From NCBI RefSeq assembly GCF_905397285.1, contig NZ_CAJPUX010000008.1:1-64000 (forward strand): a DNA stretch of 64,000 nt, written 5' to 3'. This DNA is from Cupriavidus plantarum (GTDB taxonomy: Bacteria; Pseudomonadota; Gammaproteobacteria; Burkholderiales; Burkholderiaceae). Both the position numbers and the translations under genes were made by a program. Below the pieces are notes generated by a model that saw only the letters and a program-made list of their open reading frames with translations, did no database searches and was not told the DNA's origin. Positions within the stretch are counted from its first letter, which is position 1, and each line of letters begins with the position of its first letter. This document shows positions 47,529-56,555 of this stretch, one piece after another.

Positions 47529-48197
47529 TCAGGCGCCGTCCCGCGCCATGCGGGCGCGGCGAGCCAGTTCCTTCTCGCTGGGCGCGATGGTTTCGAACGT
47601 GCCGATCTTCACGCCACCGGCCGGCTCGTAGGTGCTCATCACCACGCCGGTCGTCGACGCCTGCGAATGCACGAGCCGGAGGCCGGCGGGTGCCGCCGTC
47701 GATTCGAACAGGCGTTTGCCGCGTCCGAGCACCACGGGGAAGGTCCAGACGTTGTACTCGTCGATCAGATTCGCCGCCTGCAGGGTCTGGATCAGGTTGC
47801 CGCTGCCGATGATCTGCAGGTCCTGCCCCGCTTCCGCCTTGAGCGCGGCGACTGCAGCCGCCGCATCGCCGCGCAGCAGCGTGGCGTTGTTCCAGGTGAC
47901 TTCTGTGAGCGTGCGGGACGCGACGTGCTTGCGCGTCGCGTTGAAGGTGCGCGCAATGGGATCTTCCGCCGATTGATAGGGCCAGTAGCCGTCGAATATC
48001 TCGTAAGTCTTGCGGCCGAGCAGCAACTCGCGGTCCTTGCCGTCGAAGCCGCGCATGTCGCGGCCCATGACTTCATCCCAGAACGGGAAGGTCCAGCCTC
48101 CGAAGGCAAACCCGCCCGTGGGGTCCTCCTCGGGACCGCCCGGCGCCTGCATGACGCCGTCCAGCGAGACGAAAGTGGATGCGATGAGTCTTCTCAT
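47529..48197 (-). CDS. DHFR/RibD C-terminal domain family reductase
   Basis: A 222-residue protein of the RibD-C/dihydrofolate-reductase-like family: MRRLIASTFVSLDGVMQAPGG at the N-terminus, LLLGRKTYEIFDGYWPYQ near 70, and LQIIGSGNLIQTL near 125. It is likely an NADPH-dependent reductase of unknown substrate. The ATG at 48197 gives the standard N-terminus; the frame extends 73 codons upstream without similarity. It is convergent with the alpha/beta hydrolase gene, ending 32 bp from it. Confidence 0.88.
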   Translation of the reverse strand: MRRLIASTFVSLDGVMQAPGGPEEDPTGGFAFGGWTFPFWDEVMGRDMRGFDGKDRELLLGRKTYEIFDGYWPYQSAEDPIARTFNATRKHVASRTLTEVTWNNATLLRGDAAAAVAALKAEAGQDLQIIGSGNLIQTLQAANLIDEYNVWTFPVVLGRGKRLFESTAAPAGLRLVHSQASTTGVVMSTYEPAGGVKIGTFETIAPSEKELARRARMARDGA

Positions 48198-48357
48198 GGT
48201 GCGGCTCCGCTTCGATCGAAGAGCGCACCATTCTACGCGTCCCGCGTGTGGGCGCGAGCGGCTTATTGCAACAACGCGAGCAGGGCGTCGATGTCCTGCT
48301 TGCACGCCTTGGCCGCTCCGAAGCGCCAGCGTCGCCAGCTTTGTCGAGTTAGTGGCT

Positions 48358-48388
48358 AGACTCTGGAGAGTCTGCAGAATCTGCAGAC
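48358..48388. repeat. Stacked palindromes, intergenic
   Basis: AGACTCT-GG-AGAGTCT runs into GTCTGCAGA-A-TCTGCAGAC, two adjoining perfect dyads sharing three bases. They lie in the 273-bp region between the DHFR-like gene and the end of the RidA gene, both minus strand, and could end the RidA transcript or form an operator for the DHFR-like gene. Confidence 0.55.
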
Positions 48389-48470
48389 ACTGAATACATC
48401 GGTGCATTGGCACCATGCGCTGCTCACCTTCGACTATGGCGGCCGTCCCGCGGCGATGCCACGCCTGAAC

Positions 48471-48935
48471 CTATGCGGTCTTGACCTGCGCAATGACCAC
48501 CAGAATCACGGCCGCATTGCCCGGTTGCTGCGTCTGCGAGTAGGCGGCGCGCGCATGCCCTGCCTTCTCGCCCAGCACGTCGGCAAACAGATCGGACGCG
48601 CCATCGAGCACCGCCGGCTGGTCTAAGGACCCCTGCGCGCTGGTCACGTGGCCTTCGAGCCGGACGATATGGTCAAGCTGCTCGAACCCGCCGAGATGCG
48701 CGTGGATCTGCGCGAGGACGTTCAGCGCTGCCAGCTGGGCCGCCTGTTTGCCCTGTTCGATGGTCAGGTCGCGGCCCACCTGCCCCTGCCAGACCACCTT
48801 GCCATCGCGCAACGGCAGTTGCCCGGAGATGAACAGCAGATCGCCGGCGCGGCTGACGGCGGTGTAGCTGCCGAGCGGCTGTGGGGGTGCGGGCAGCGTC
48901 AGTCCGCGCGCCGCGAGTTTCGATTCGACCGACAT
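48471..48935 (-). CDS. RidA family protein (YjgF-like)
   Basis: A 154-residue member of the RidA family, of the longer 'YjgF-like' subgroup with the N-terminus ESKLAARGLTLP. It has LLFISGQLPLRDGKVVWQGQVG and GKQAAQLAALNVLAQI. RidA proteins deaminate reactive enamine/imine intermediates. The conserved Arg near the C-terminus of canonical RidA is not obvious here, so the activity may differ. No operon partner is clear. Confidence 0.88.
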   Translation of the reverse strand: MSVESKLAARGLTLPAPPQPLGSYTAVSRAGDLLFISGQLPLRDGKVVWQGQVGRDLTIEQGKQAAQLAALNVLAQIHAHLGGFEQLDHIVRLEGHVTSAQGSLDQPAVLDGASDLFADVLGEKAGHARAAYSQTQQPGNAAVILVVIAQVKTA

Positions 48936-49190
48936 GATGACTCCTCGGGAAGTGAGTGGCTTTCGCCTTGTCTCGCACTATAGAAGCAGAGCCCGATGCC
49001 GATAAATGGGCATGCACGCACAGGAATTGATACACCGCGGAACAACTCCGGTCCGGTGCCGCATAGCCGGACCCATACCAAAGTGTGTGCGGTATGCCCC
49101 GCAGAGATCATTTCGCGCCGGCCGCCGATAGCCTACATTGGCTATAACGCGCGGTAACGGCGCGGGCGTCTACATTTGTCGAGGATCACC

Positions 49191-49430
49191 ATGCAGGAGC
49201 TTGCAAACATCGGTACCCGCCGCGTACGCGCGGGCGCCACCGCCAATATCCAGGACGCGGCCCTCTGGCGCTGGTATGCGGACCTGATGGAAGACAATCG
49301 CGTCGCCTGCGTGCGCAAGGAAGGCATGTGGTCCGTGTGGGTCGATGGCCGTCTGCTCGCCAGCGACCAGTCGTATGACCTGACACTGCGCACTGCCTTC
49401 GTGATGCAACGCGCGCTGAAGGCGATCTGA
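49191..49430 (+). CDS. Small hypothetical protein
   Basis: A 79-residue protein with a helix-rich pattern (ALWRWYADLMEDNRVACVRKEGMWSV, then a strand VWVDGRLLAS and an amphipathic helix). No family recognised. GAGGAT precedes the ATG. It stands between the divergent RidA gene and the GcvA-type regulator gene, 170 bp from the latter. Codon use is like its neighbours, so it is probably real. Confidence 0.55.
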   Translation: MQELANIGTRRVRAGATANIQDAALWRWYADLMEDNRVACVRKEGMWSVWVDGRLLASDQSYDLTLRTAFVMQRALKAI

Positions 49431-49600
49431 TCCAAACGGTCCGGCGTCCCGGAACCAGCGCGTCGGGAACGCACCTATTCTCGGGCCGCCGCTTTGCTGA
49501 TATGTTCGGAACGTCGCGCCGCACCCCGGTGTGGCGCATGGCGTGTGCGCTGCCTCCGTGCGACACCGGAGGCGGCCACAGCACGCGAGACGAACCGGAC

Positions 49601-50539
49601 ATGTCGAGACAGATCCCTCCCCTGAATCCCCTTAGGGCGTTCGAGGTCGCCGCCCGCCACCTCAGCTTCACGCGCGCCGCGGAAGAACTGTTCGTGACGC
49701 CGTCGGCGGTGAGCCATCAGGTGAAAACGCTCGAGGAGAACCTGGGCGTCCAGTTGTTCATCCGCGAGGCCAAGGCACTCGTCCTCACGCCGGCAGGCAC
49801 CACCTATCTTCCCAGCGTCCAGCTCGCATTCAAGCAGCTCGCCGAGGCGACCCAGCGCCTGCAGAGCAAGGACCGGCCTTCGCTGAAGATCAACATGCCG
49901 CCGACCTTCGCGGTCAAATGGCTGATTCCGCGCATGGACAGCTTCATGCGCGCGTATCCGGACATCGACCTGAAAGTCTCGACGTCGAACCATCGCATCG
50001 ATTTCGAGCGCGACGACTTCGACATGGCCATCCGCTATGGACGCGGCGATTATCCGGGACTGCATGCCGAGCTGTGCCTGCCGGTAGAAGTGATTCCCGT
50101 GTGCGCGCCGTCGCTGCTGAACGGCGAGCGGCCGCTGGAGACGCCGTCCGACCTGCGCCACCACACGCTGCTGCACGACGACAGCACCTACACCGATGTC
50201 AGTAACCCCGACTGGGCGATGTGGCTCGAACACGCGGGCGTGACAGACGTCGACGCGACGCGCGGCCCCTCGTTCTGGCCGAGCCACCTGGTGATCAACG
50301 CGGCCATCAGCGGACTGGGTGTCGCGCTGATCAAGAAGAACTGGATCGAACAGGATCTGGCCGAGGGCCGGCTCGTTCGGCTGTTCGAGTCGATCCGCCT
50401 GCCGGTGGAGTTCTCCTACTTCGTGGTGTTCCCCACCGACCGGCTCGACGATCGCCGCATCCGCTGCTTCACCGAATGGATTCGCGCGGAAACCGCGGCA
50501 ACGCGGCAGCCCGCCATGCCGGCCGCCGCGCCCGCATAA
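49601..50539 (+). CDS. GcvA-type LysR regulator beside the catabolic cluster
   Basis: A 312-residue LysR protein of the GcvA branch: RQIPPLNPLRAFEVAARHLSFTRAAEELFVTPSAVSHQVKTLE at the N-terminus, and the GcvA-type effector domain with the DLAEGRLVRLFES end. It converges with the thioesterase gene. Because it flanks the minus-strand operon it is the best candidate regulator of the divergent catabolic operons. The frame stays open 33 codons upstream, but the standard start is at 49601. Confidence 0.9.
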   Translation: MSRQIPPLNPLRAFEVAARHLSFTRAAEELFVTPSAVSHQVKTLEENLGVQLFIREAKALVLTPAGTTYLPSVQLAFKQLAEATQRLQSKDRPSLKINMPPTFAVKWLIPRMDSFMRAYPDIDLKVSTSNHRIDFERDDFDMAIRYGRGDYPGLHAELCLPVEVIPVCAPSLLNGERPLETPSDLRHHTLLHDDSTYTDVSNPDWAMWLEHAGVTDVDATRGPSFWPSHLVINAAISGLGVALIKKNWIEQDLAEGRLVRLFESIRLPVEFSYFVVFPTDRLDDRRIRCFTEWIRAETAATRQPAMPAAAPA

Positions 50540-50544
50540 CGCCC

Positions 50545-50574
50545 CCTCAGGCCGCCTCAGGCCGCCTCAGGCCG
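50545..50574. repeat. Three tandem copies of a 10-bp repeat at a gene end
   Basis: CCTCAGGCCG is repeated three times, starting just after the LysR stop. The third copy covers the stop and last codon of the minus-strand thioesterase gene. It looks like slippage duplication. Confidence 0.75.
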
Positions 50575-50974
50575 CCGCGCGCACCGCGTCGGTCTTCTTC
50601 TGCACGCGTGCCGCCAGCTTGGCGATATCGACCACGAAGCGCTTGTGCGTGCCCGTGCAAATCGTCTCCACGCTGTCCGCCGCGCTCACCCGGAAGGTCA
50701 CGCTGCGGCCATCGACGGCCGTGATCTCGGCATCGATGCGCACATCGCCACCCAGCGGCGTCGCGCCGGTATGGGCAATCGATACCTCGGTGCCCACCGA
50801 GCTTTCGCCCTCGCCAAGGAACGTCTGCAGCTGCGCGAGGCAGGTCTCCTCGATATCGCGCACGAGCTCGGGCGTGGCATAGATCCGCAGCGACTCACCC
50901 AGGAAGTCGATGGTCCGCGCGCGATCCACGGTCAGCGCGCGGGAGAAAACGGTACCGGTCTTGATTGCATCCAC
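50567..50974 (-). CDS. Hot-dog-fold thioesterase
   Basis: A 135-residue thioesterase of the FlK/hot-dog type: IYATPELVRDIEETCLAQL, then SSVGTEVSIAHTGATPLG, then a strand set with VETICTGTHKRFVV. Thr, Glu and His of the active site are plausible in those segments. It starts at GTG 50974 with CGGAG upstream. It is the last gene of the minus-strand operon, 25 bp after the amidohydrolase, and would release a CoA-bound acid or detoxify a thioester formed in the pathway. Confidence 0.85.
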   Translation of the reverse strand: MDAIKTGTVFSRALTVDRARTIDFLGESLRIYATPELVRDIEETCLAQLQTFLGEGESSVGTEVSIAHTGATPLGGDVRIDAEITAVDGRSVTFRVSAADSVETICTGTHKRFVVDIAKLAARVQKKTDAVRAAA

Positions 50975-50999
50975 GTGTCTTGCTCCGAAAGGAAAGAAG

Positions 51000-51917
51000 T
51001 CATGCCATGCGATAGATGCGCACGGCGTTGTCATGCAGCAGGCCGCGCCGCTGCGAGGGACCATAGCGATCGATCGCGGCGAGAAAGCCGGCCAGGATCG
51101 TGTCGTAGGAAGCCACGAGACTGTCCACCGGGTAGTTGCTCGCGAACATGCAGCGCTCCGGCCCGAAAATGTCGATCGCATCGCGAATCACCGGCACGTT
51201 GTCCTCCTGCGTCCATGCACGGCCCGGCTGCCCGAGGCCGGAAATCTTGACGGCCACGTTGGGCTCTCGCGCCAGCCGCGACATCGCATCGCGCCACGCC
51301 TGCAATCCCGCTTCGCTACGATCGGAGGGCAGTCCCGTATGGTTGAGGATCAACTGCGTCCGCGGGAAATCGCGAGCAAGATCCGCGGCCTGGTCGAGGT
51401 GCCACCATGGCGCCTGCAGGTCGAACGACATGCCATGGCGTGCCAGCAGCGCATAGCCACGGCGCCATTGCGCGTCATCCATCGAGCCGCGCGCGCCCCG
51501 CCGCGCATCTTCGCGGCGCGCGACGGTAGCGGGCTTGTTGCGAATGCCCCGCATCCGTGGCGAGGCGGCATGCCCGGCCAGCACCTCCGCCACGTCCTCG
51601 CGGTCCAGTTGCGCATGGCCCACGACTACCGTGGGACGCCCATGCGCTTCGGCCACTTCCATCAGCCAGCGTGTCTCGGCGACGGGATCCTCGCGCGCCC
51701 ATTCCGCCTCGATGTGCACGGTCATCGCCGGCGGGCACCGCGCCGTATCCCGTGCATAGTCCTCGGGCAGATAGTTGCGGCGCAGCGCGCTGTAGTCGCC
51801 GTAGCGGAAGTTGGGCACCGTCTCGCCCTGCAGCCACGGATACGGATGCAGGTCGAGATTCCAGAAATGCTGATGCGCGTCGACGAACGGCTCGTTGAGA
51901 ATGGCGCTCATGGGCAT
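51000..51917 (-). CDS. Amidohydrolase-2 family protein (lactonase type), copy 1
   Basis: A 305-residue TIM-barrel hydrolase of the COG3618 type (L-rhamnono/L-fucono-lactonase and 2-pyrone-4,6-dicarboxylate hydrolase relatives). The metal motif H-x-H is in VDAHQHFWNL, followed by HPYPWLQGE. The second half has NHTGLPSDRSE and MFASNYPVDS, which complete the site. The start could be 51917 or 51911. It begins 5 bp after the Bug-protein stop. A paralogue lies at 59862 in the divergent operon. Confidence 0.88.
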   Translation of the reverse strand: MPMSAILNEPFVDAHQHFWNLDLHPYPWLQGETVPNFRYGDYSALRRNYLPEDYARDTARCPPAMTVHIEAEWAREDPVAETRWLMEVAEAHGRPTVVVGHAQLDREDVAEVLAGHAASPRMRGIRNKPATVARREDARRGARGSMDDAQWRRGYALLARHGMSFDLQAPWWHLDQAADLARDFPRTQLILNHTGLPSDRSEAGLQAWRDAMSRLAREPNVAVKISGLGQPGRAWTQEDNVPVIRDAIDIFGPERCMFASNYPVDSLVASYDTILAGFLAAIDRYGPSQRRGLLHDNAVRIYRMA

Positions 51918-51922
51918 GCGGC

Positions 51923-52921
51923 TCACTGTTGCGCGGCAATGCGGCTGGCCAGCTGCCGGAACTGCGCGGATTCGCGCACCATCTGCGCCTGCAGCGCGGC
52001 ATCGTCGGCATACGTGTCCGTGCTGAAGTGGAGCTTCTCGAGCGTCTGGACCATGATCGGTTCGCGCGCGGACCTGGCGATGGCGGTCTTGAGCACGGCC
52101 AGCACCTCGGGCGGCGTCCCCTTCGGTGCGGAAATCCCCCGCCAGATGCCGATCGACAGATCGATATTGCGTTCCTTGAGCGTCGGCACCTTGTCGAATG
52201 CCGGTACGCGCTGGTCCGCCATCACGGCAAGGACCTTGAGCTTGCCCGCCTCCACATGCGTGGCCACTTCGGCGGTGCTCACCGTGACCGCATCGATATG
52301 ACCGCCGAGCAAGGCCAGCGTCGCCGGCGCCCCACCCGCGTACGGAATGTAGTTGAAGCGCGCGCCGGTCTTCTCCGCGAGCGCCGCGGATGCCATGTGC
52401 CACGTCGAGCCCTGCCCCGCGTTCCCCACGCGGATATTACTGTCTGGCTTGCGCGCGTCGGCGATGAACTCCTCGATGGTCTTCCACGGCGCGTCGGCGC
52501 GCACCGCGACCGCGGCCGGATCCGCATTGAGCCGCGCGATCGGCACGAGGTCCTGGTACGTGAACTTGGCGAGCCCCATGTAGTTGAGGAAGGTGAGTTC
52601 GCTCGACGACAGCACGAGCTTGTAGCCATCGGGCTTCGCATGCACGACCTCGCCAAGGCCCACCGCGCCGGTGGCGCCGGGCTTGTTGATCACGACGATC
52701 GGCTGCGGCAGATGCCTGGCGGCCGCCGCGGATAGCGCGCGCGCCACCACGTCGGCACCGCCGCCGGCCTGCCACGGCACGACGAGCTCGATGCGCTTGT
52801 TCGGATACGTGCCCGCATTCGCGTCGGCGGCGTTCGCCGACTGCGCGCACGGCATCAGCGCCAGCGCGGCGAGCCCCACGGACGCGGCGACGGACCGCCA
52901 CGGCATGTTTGCGTAGTGCAT
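51923..52921 (-). CDS. Bug family periplasmic substrate-binding protein
   Basis: A 332-residue Bug protein with a signal peptide (1-33, ending ANAA). YPNKRIELVVPWQAGGGADVV and INKPGATGAVG are the Bug signatures. GGAGACAAC precedes the ATG. It sits inside the catabolic operon between the CoA-transferase and amidohydrolase genes. No tripartite-tricarboxylate membrane subunits are encoded in the cluster; a TRAP system with its own binding protein is in the other operon. Confidence 0.92.
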   Translation of the reverse strand: MHYANMPWRSVAASVGLAALALMPCAQSANAADANAGTYPNKRIELVVPWQAGGGADVVARALSAAAARHLPQPIVVINKPGATGAVGLGEVVHAKPDGYKLVLSSSELTFLNYMGLAKFTYQDLVPIARLNADPAAVAVRADAPWKTIEEFIADARKPDSNIRVGNAGQGSTWHMASAALAEKTGARFNYIPYAGGAPATLALLGGHIDAVTVSTAEVATHVEAGKLKVLAVMADQRVPAFDKVPTLKERNIDLSIGIWRGISAPKGTPPEVLAVLKTAIARSAREPIMVQTLEKLHFSTDTYADDAALQAQMVRESAQFRQLASRIAAQQ

Positions 52922-52959
52922 GTTGTCTCCAGCGTTGCCTCTCCGGCAATCGTTATGGC

Positions 52960-52987
52960 CTTCAGCGTCGATATCTTCAGCGTCGAT
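52960..52987. repeat. Two direct copies of a 13-bp repeat
   Basis: CTTCAGCGTCGAT occurs twice, 15 bp apart, in the short spacer between the Bug and CoA-transferase genes, ending at the CoA-transferase stop. Confidence 0.7.
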
Positions 52988-52988
52988 G

Positions 52989-54245
52989 TCAAGCCGTCTT
53001 GCGCTGCGGCGCCGGCGGGGTCTGCGCTGCCTGCGACGTCTGCTGCGGGCTACGTCCGAATGCCCCCTGCTCGCGCAGCTTCGCAATCGTCGTGGCATCG
53101 AAGCCGAACTCGCCGAGCACCTGCTCGGTATGCTGGCCGAGCAGCGGTGCCGGATGGCGAACCTGCTGCGGCGTGCCATGCAGTTTCACGGGGAAGCCGA
53201 GCACCTTCACCGGGCCTTCCACAGGATGGTCGATATCGAGCACCATCTCGCGCGCCACGGCCTGTTCGCTCACCAACGCCTCGTCGTACGTGTAGATGGG
53301 CGCCGCCGGCACACCGGCCGCGAGCAGCGCCTCGACCCACTCGTCCGCATTCTTGCGCGCGAACTCGGTCTCGATGGCCTCGATCAACACATCGCGATGC
53401 CTGATACGCGCGGCATTGTCGACGAAACGCGGGTCGGCAACGAGTTCGGGGCGGCCGATGACGTCGCACAGCGCCGTCCACAGCTTGGGATTCGCAGCGC
53501 CGATCACGAAGTGGCGATCCGCCGCGCGCACGGCCTGATAGGGCGCGCTCATGCGGTTGGCGCTGCCGATTGGCACCGGCACCTTGCCCGTGCCCCAGTA
53601 CTCCGCGGACTCCCACACGGACAGCCCAAGCGCGGTCTCGAACAGCGAGGCATCGACATACTGGCCTTGTCCCGAGTGCTCGCGCCCCATCAGCGCGCTC
53701 AGCACGCCATAGGCGGTGAACAGTCCCGCGCCGAGATCGGCGATCGGCACGCTCGACTTGACCGGCGGCGCATCGGGATGCCCCATGACGCTCATCACGC
53801 CCGACATGGCCTGCGCGATGAGATCGAGCCCCGGGCGGCGCGACCACGGTCCCGTCTGCCCAAAGCCCGAGATGCTCGCGTACACGAGCCGAGGATTGAT
53901 CTCTCGCAGCGTCGCGTAATCGATCTTCAGCCGCGCGGCCACGCCGGGACGATTGTTCTCGACGAGCACGTCGGCACCGCGCACGAGTTCGTAGAATGCT
54001 TCGAGCCCCGCGGGATTCTTGAGGTCGATCTCGACGCTGCGCTTGTTGCGATTGAGCGCGAGAAAGCCGCCACTATCGTCGCCCTTTAGCCGGAAACCCA
54101 TCGCCTTGCGGGTCTGGTCGCCGACGCCCGGCGTTTCCACCTTGATCACATCGGCGCCCATGTCGCCCAGCAGCATGCAGCAGAACGGGCCGGCCATGAT
54201 CTGGCTGACATCGAGCACCTTGATTTTCGACAACGGCAAAGTCAT
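52989..54245 (-). CDS. CaiB/BaiF family CoA-transferase
   Basis: A 418-residue class III CoA-transferase: SKIKVLDVSQIMAGPFCCMLLGDMGADVIKVE at the start, the catalytic Asp in YVDASLFETAL near residue 185, and the C-terminal VLGFPVKLHGTP. It would move CoA from a donor such as succinyl-CoA to a carboxylic acid, activating the pathway substrate. A charged/Gln-rich tail of about 25 residues ends the protein. The upstream enoyl-CoA hydratase gene ends 31 bp before it. Confidence 0.9.
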   Translation of the reverse strand: MTLPLSKIKVLDVSQIMAGPFCCMLLGDMGADVIKVETPGVGDQTRKAMGFRLKGDDSGGFLALNRNKRSVEIDLKNPAGLEAFYELVRGADVLVENNRPGVAARLKIDYATLREINPRLVYASISGFGQTGPWSRRPGLDLIAQAMSGVMSVMGHPDAPPVKSSVPIADLGAGLFTAYGVLSALMGREHSGQGQYVDASLFETALGLSVWESAEYWGTGKVPVPIGSANRMSAPYQAVRAADRHFVIGAANPKLWTALCDVIGRPELVADPRFVDNAARIRHRDVLIEAIETEFARKNADEWVEALLAAGVPAAPIYTYDEALVSEQAVAREMVLDIDHPVEGPVKVLGFPVKLHGTPQQVRHPAPLLGQHTEQVLGEFGFDATTIAKLREQGAFGRSPQQTSQAAQTPPAPQRKTA

Positions 54246-54276
54246 GAATACACCTTTAGGTTAGCGCTCGGGAAGA

Positions 54277-55056
54277 TCAGCGTCCGGAGAACTGCGGCTT
54301 CGTCTTGCCAACGAAGGCATTGAAGCCAATCTGGAAGTCTTCGGTATCGAAGCACGCATAAGCTTCGTCCGCTTCCTCGGGACGCAGCGGCGTCGGATCC
54401 AGCAGACGGCGCACGAACTGCTTGTGCCAGCGCGCGACCAGCGGCGCGCCTTGTGCAATGCGACGAGCGGTGGCGTAGGCCTCCTCCGGCACATCGGCAT
54501 CCGCGACGACGCGCGTGACGAGGCCCTTCTCGCGCGCCTCGCTGGCATCGAACACGCGGCCTTCGAGCACGATCTCCAGCGCGGCGGCAGGGCCGGTCAG
54601 GGCCATCAGGCCACCGAGCTCGCCATAGGACATGACAAGCCCGAGCCGGTTGACGGGAACGCCGAACCGGCTCGATTGCCCGCAGATGCGCAGGTCGCAC
54701 ATCGAGGCGATTTCCAGTCCGCCCCCCACGCACGCGCCCTGGATCAACGCGATGGTCGGATGCCGGCAGTCCTGAATCGCCCGCATCGTGGTATGGGTGA
54801 TCTCCCCATACTCGCGCGCCTGGTCGCGGGTAAAGCGCCGCGTGCGGAATTCCTCGATATCGGCGCCGGCCGCAAACGCCCTGTCGCCGGCGCCGCGCAG
54901 CACCACGCATCGCACGGCATCGTCGGCGGAGAGCGCCTTCATGGTCTCGGTCAGGCCTTGCCACATGCCGAGGTCCAGCGCGTTGAGCTTCTCGGGATTG
55001 TTCAGCGTGACGGTGGCGATCTGCCCCTCGCGCTCGGTCAGGATCGGTTGTCTCAT
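54277..55056 (-). CDS. Enoyl-CoA hydratase/isomerase family protein
   Basis: A 259-residue crotonase-fold enzyme. The oxyanion-hole motifs AFAAGADIEEF (near 62-72) and IQGACVGGGLEIASMCD (near 100-116) are intact, and the usual second acidic residue is plausible. The ATG at 55056 gives the family length; the frame extends far upstream without similarity. It is the first gene of the minus-strand operon, divergent from the iron alcohol dehydrogenase. It would hydrate or isomerise the CoA ester made by the CoA-transferase. Confidence 0.9.
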   Translation of the reverse strand: MRQPILTEREGQIATVTLNNPEKLNALDLGMWQGLTETMKALSADDAVRCVVLRGAGDRAFAAGADIEEFRTRRFTRDQAREYGEITHTTMRAIQDCRHPTIALIQGACVGGGLEIASMCDLRICGQSSRFGVPVNRLGLVMSYGELGGLMALTGPAAALEIVLEGRVFDASEAREKGLVTRVVADADVPEEAYATARRIAQGAPLVARWHKQFVRRLLDPTPLRPEEADEAYACFDTEDFQIGFNAFVGKTKPQFSGR

Positions 55057-55157
55057 GGTTATCGTTGGTATCGGTGGCGCCGGTGGCACCGTGGATAAAG
55101 TCCCGGCGGAGCCCGCCCGGCATCGAAAGTCTAGGGCCGGCGCCGTCCGCGGCAAAA

Positions 55158-55170
55158 CGAGAAAATCTCG
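55158..55170. promoter_or_regulatory. Dyad between the two catabolic operons
   Basis: CGAGA-AAA-TCTCG lies in the 255-bp region between the divergent operons, about 100 bp from the hydratase start and 140 bp from the dehydrogenase start. A pair of CTTCAAG elements (55177 and 55225) is nearby. One or both may be targets of the GcvA-type regulator; this is a position-based guess. Confidence 0.45.
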
Positions 55171-55311
55171 GGCGCCCTTCAAGAAAAACTGAGCCGTGGC
55201 TGCTGTGAGAATTTTTCGGTGGAGCTTCAAGTAAATCCACGTTGTGACGCGCCGCAGTTGTTTCCTAGACTTCGTCACCAATTCCCCATATAGAAAAGGC
55301 GTGGAGACAGC

Positions 55312-56451
55312 ATGGCCCTGATCAACTACATCACCCAGATCCAGATCGACTTCGGCGCCGTGGCGCTGCTGGGGCAGGAGTGCGAGCGCATCGGGATTAC
55401 CCGACCTCTGGTTGTCACGGATGCGGGCGTCAAGGCTGCGGGCATCGCAAAGCGCGTGCTCGAACAACTGCCGCCCGGCATGGAAGCCGTGGTCTACGAC
55501 GGCACGCCGTCCAATCCAACCGAGCGCGCGATGCGCGAGGCCGTCGCGCTGTACCGCGCCTGTCACTGCGACGGCATCATTGCCGTGGGCGGCGGCTCGC
55601 CGATCGACCTGGCCAAGGGTGTCGCCGTTTGTGCAACGCACGATGGCCCGCTGCGCCAGTTCGCGGCGATCGAAGGCGGCGTGACACGCATCACCGCCGC
55701 CACCGCGCCCGTCATCGCGATTCCCACCACGGCGGGCACCGGCAGCGAAGTTGGGCGCGGTGCCGTCCTGATTCTCGACGATGGCCGCAAGGTCGGCGTG
55801 CTGTCGCCGCATATCGTGCCGCGCGTCGCCATCTGCGATCCGGAACTGACCTTCGGCCTGCCACGCTCGCTGACCGCCGCCACGGGCATGGACGCCATTG
55901 CGCATTGCATGGAAACGTTCATGGCGCCCGCGTTCAATCCACCCGCCGACGGCATCGCGCTCGATGGCCTGCGCCGGGCGTGGCGGCACATCGAACGCGC
56001 GGTCAACGAACCGCAGGACCGCCAGGCGCGCCTGTCGATGATGAGCGCCTCGATGCAGGGCGCGCTCGCATTCCAGAAGGGCCTCGGCTGCGTGCACAGC
56101 CTGAGCCATGCGCTGGGCGGCCTGATGCCGACGCTGCACCACGGCACGCTGAACGCGGTACTGTTGCCCGCCGTCATCCGCTTCAACGCGGAAGCGCCCT
56201 CGGTGCGCGACGACGAACGGCTGGAACGCATGGCGCAGGCGATGGACCTGCCGCGTGGAGAAGACCCCGGCGCGGCGATCGCGGACATGAGCCAGCGGCT
56301 CGGCCTCCCCTCGGGTCTCGGTGCAATGGGCGTCGATCCGGAGATCTTCCCCCGCGTCATCGAGTACGCGCTGGCCGATCACTGCCACAAGACCAACCCG
56401 CGCATCGCAGGCCCGGAGGATTACCTCGCCATGCTGACAACGTCGATGTAG
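55312..56451 (+). CDS. Iron-containing alcohol dehydrogenase
   Basis: A 379-residue group III Fe-dependent dehydrogenase. The NAD-binding GGGSPIDLAK is near residue 93-102 and IPTTAGTGSE near 141. The metal ligands lie in TGMDAIAHCMETF and CVHSLSHALGG. It would oxidise an alcohol or reduce an aldehyde in the pathway, resembling 4-hydroxybutyrate or maleylacetate-type reductases only loosely. GGAGAC precedes the ATG. First gene of the plus-strand operon. Confidence 0.9.
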   Translation: MALINYITQIQIDFGAVALLGQECERIGITRPLVVTDAGVKAAGIAKRVLEQLPPGMEAVVYDGTPSNPTERAMREAVALYRACHCDGIIAVGGGSPIDLAKGVAVCATHDGPLRQFAAIEGGVTRITAATAPVIAIPTTAGTGSEVGRGAVLILDDGRKVGVLSPHIVPRVAICDPELTFGLPRSLTAATGMDAIAHCMETFMAPAFNPPADGIALDGLRRAWRHIERAVNEPQDRQARLSMMSASMQGALAFQKGLGCVHSLSHALGGLMPTLHHGTLNAVLLPAVIRFNAEAPSVRDDERLERMAQAMDLPRGEDPGAAIADMSQRLGLPSGLGAMGVDPEIFPRVIEYALADHCHKTNPRIAGPEDYLAMLTTSM

Positions 56452-56504
56452 TCGCAACAAGCTAGTCGCAATAAGTTAGCCGCGATAAGTTAGCCGCAAA
56501 AAGC
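56449..56504. repeat. 14-bp tandem repeat, four units
   Basis: Four units of the form TAGTCGCAACAAGC, differing at a few positions, start at the stop codon of the dehydrogenase gene. Each unit begins with TAG, so the dehydrogenase stop is repeated. Confidence 0.8.
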
Positions 56505-56555
56505 AGGACGCAGGGGGCGACGCAGATCGCCATCACCATACAAGAGGAGACCACC

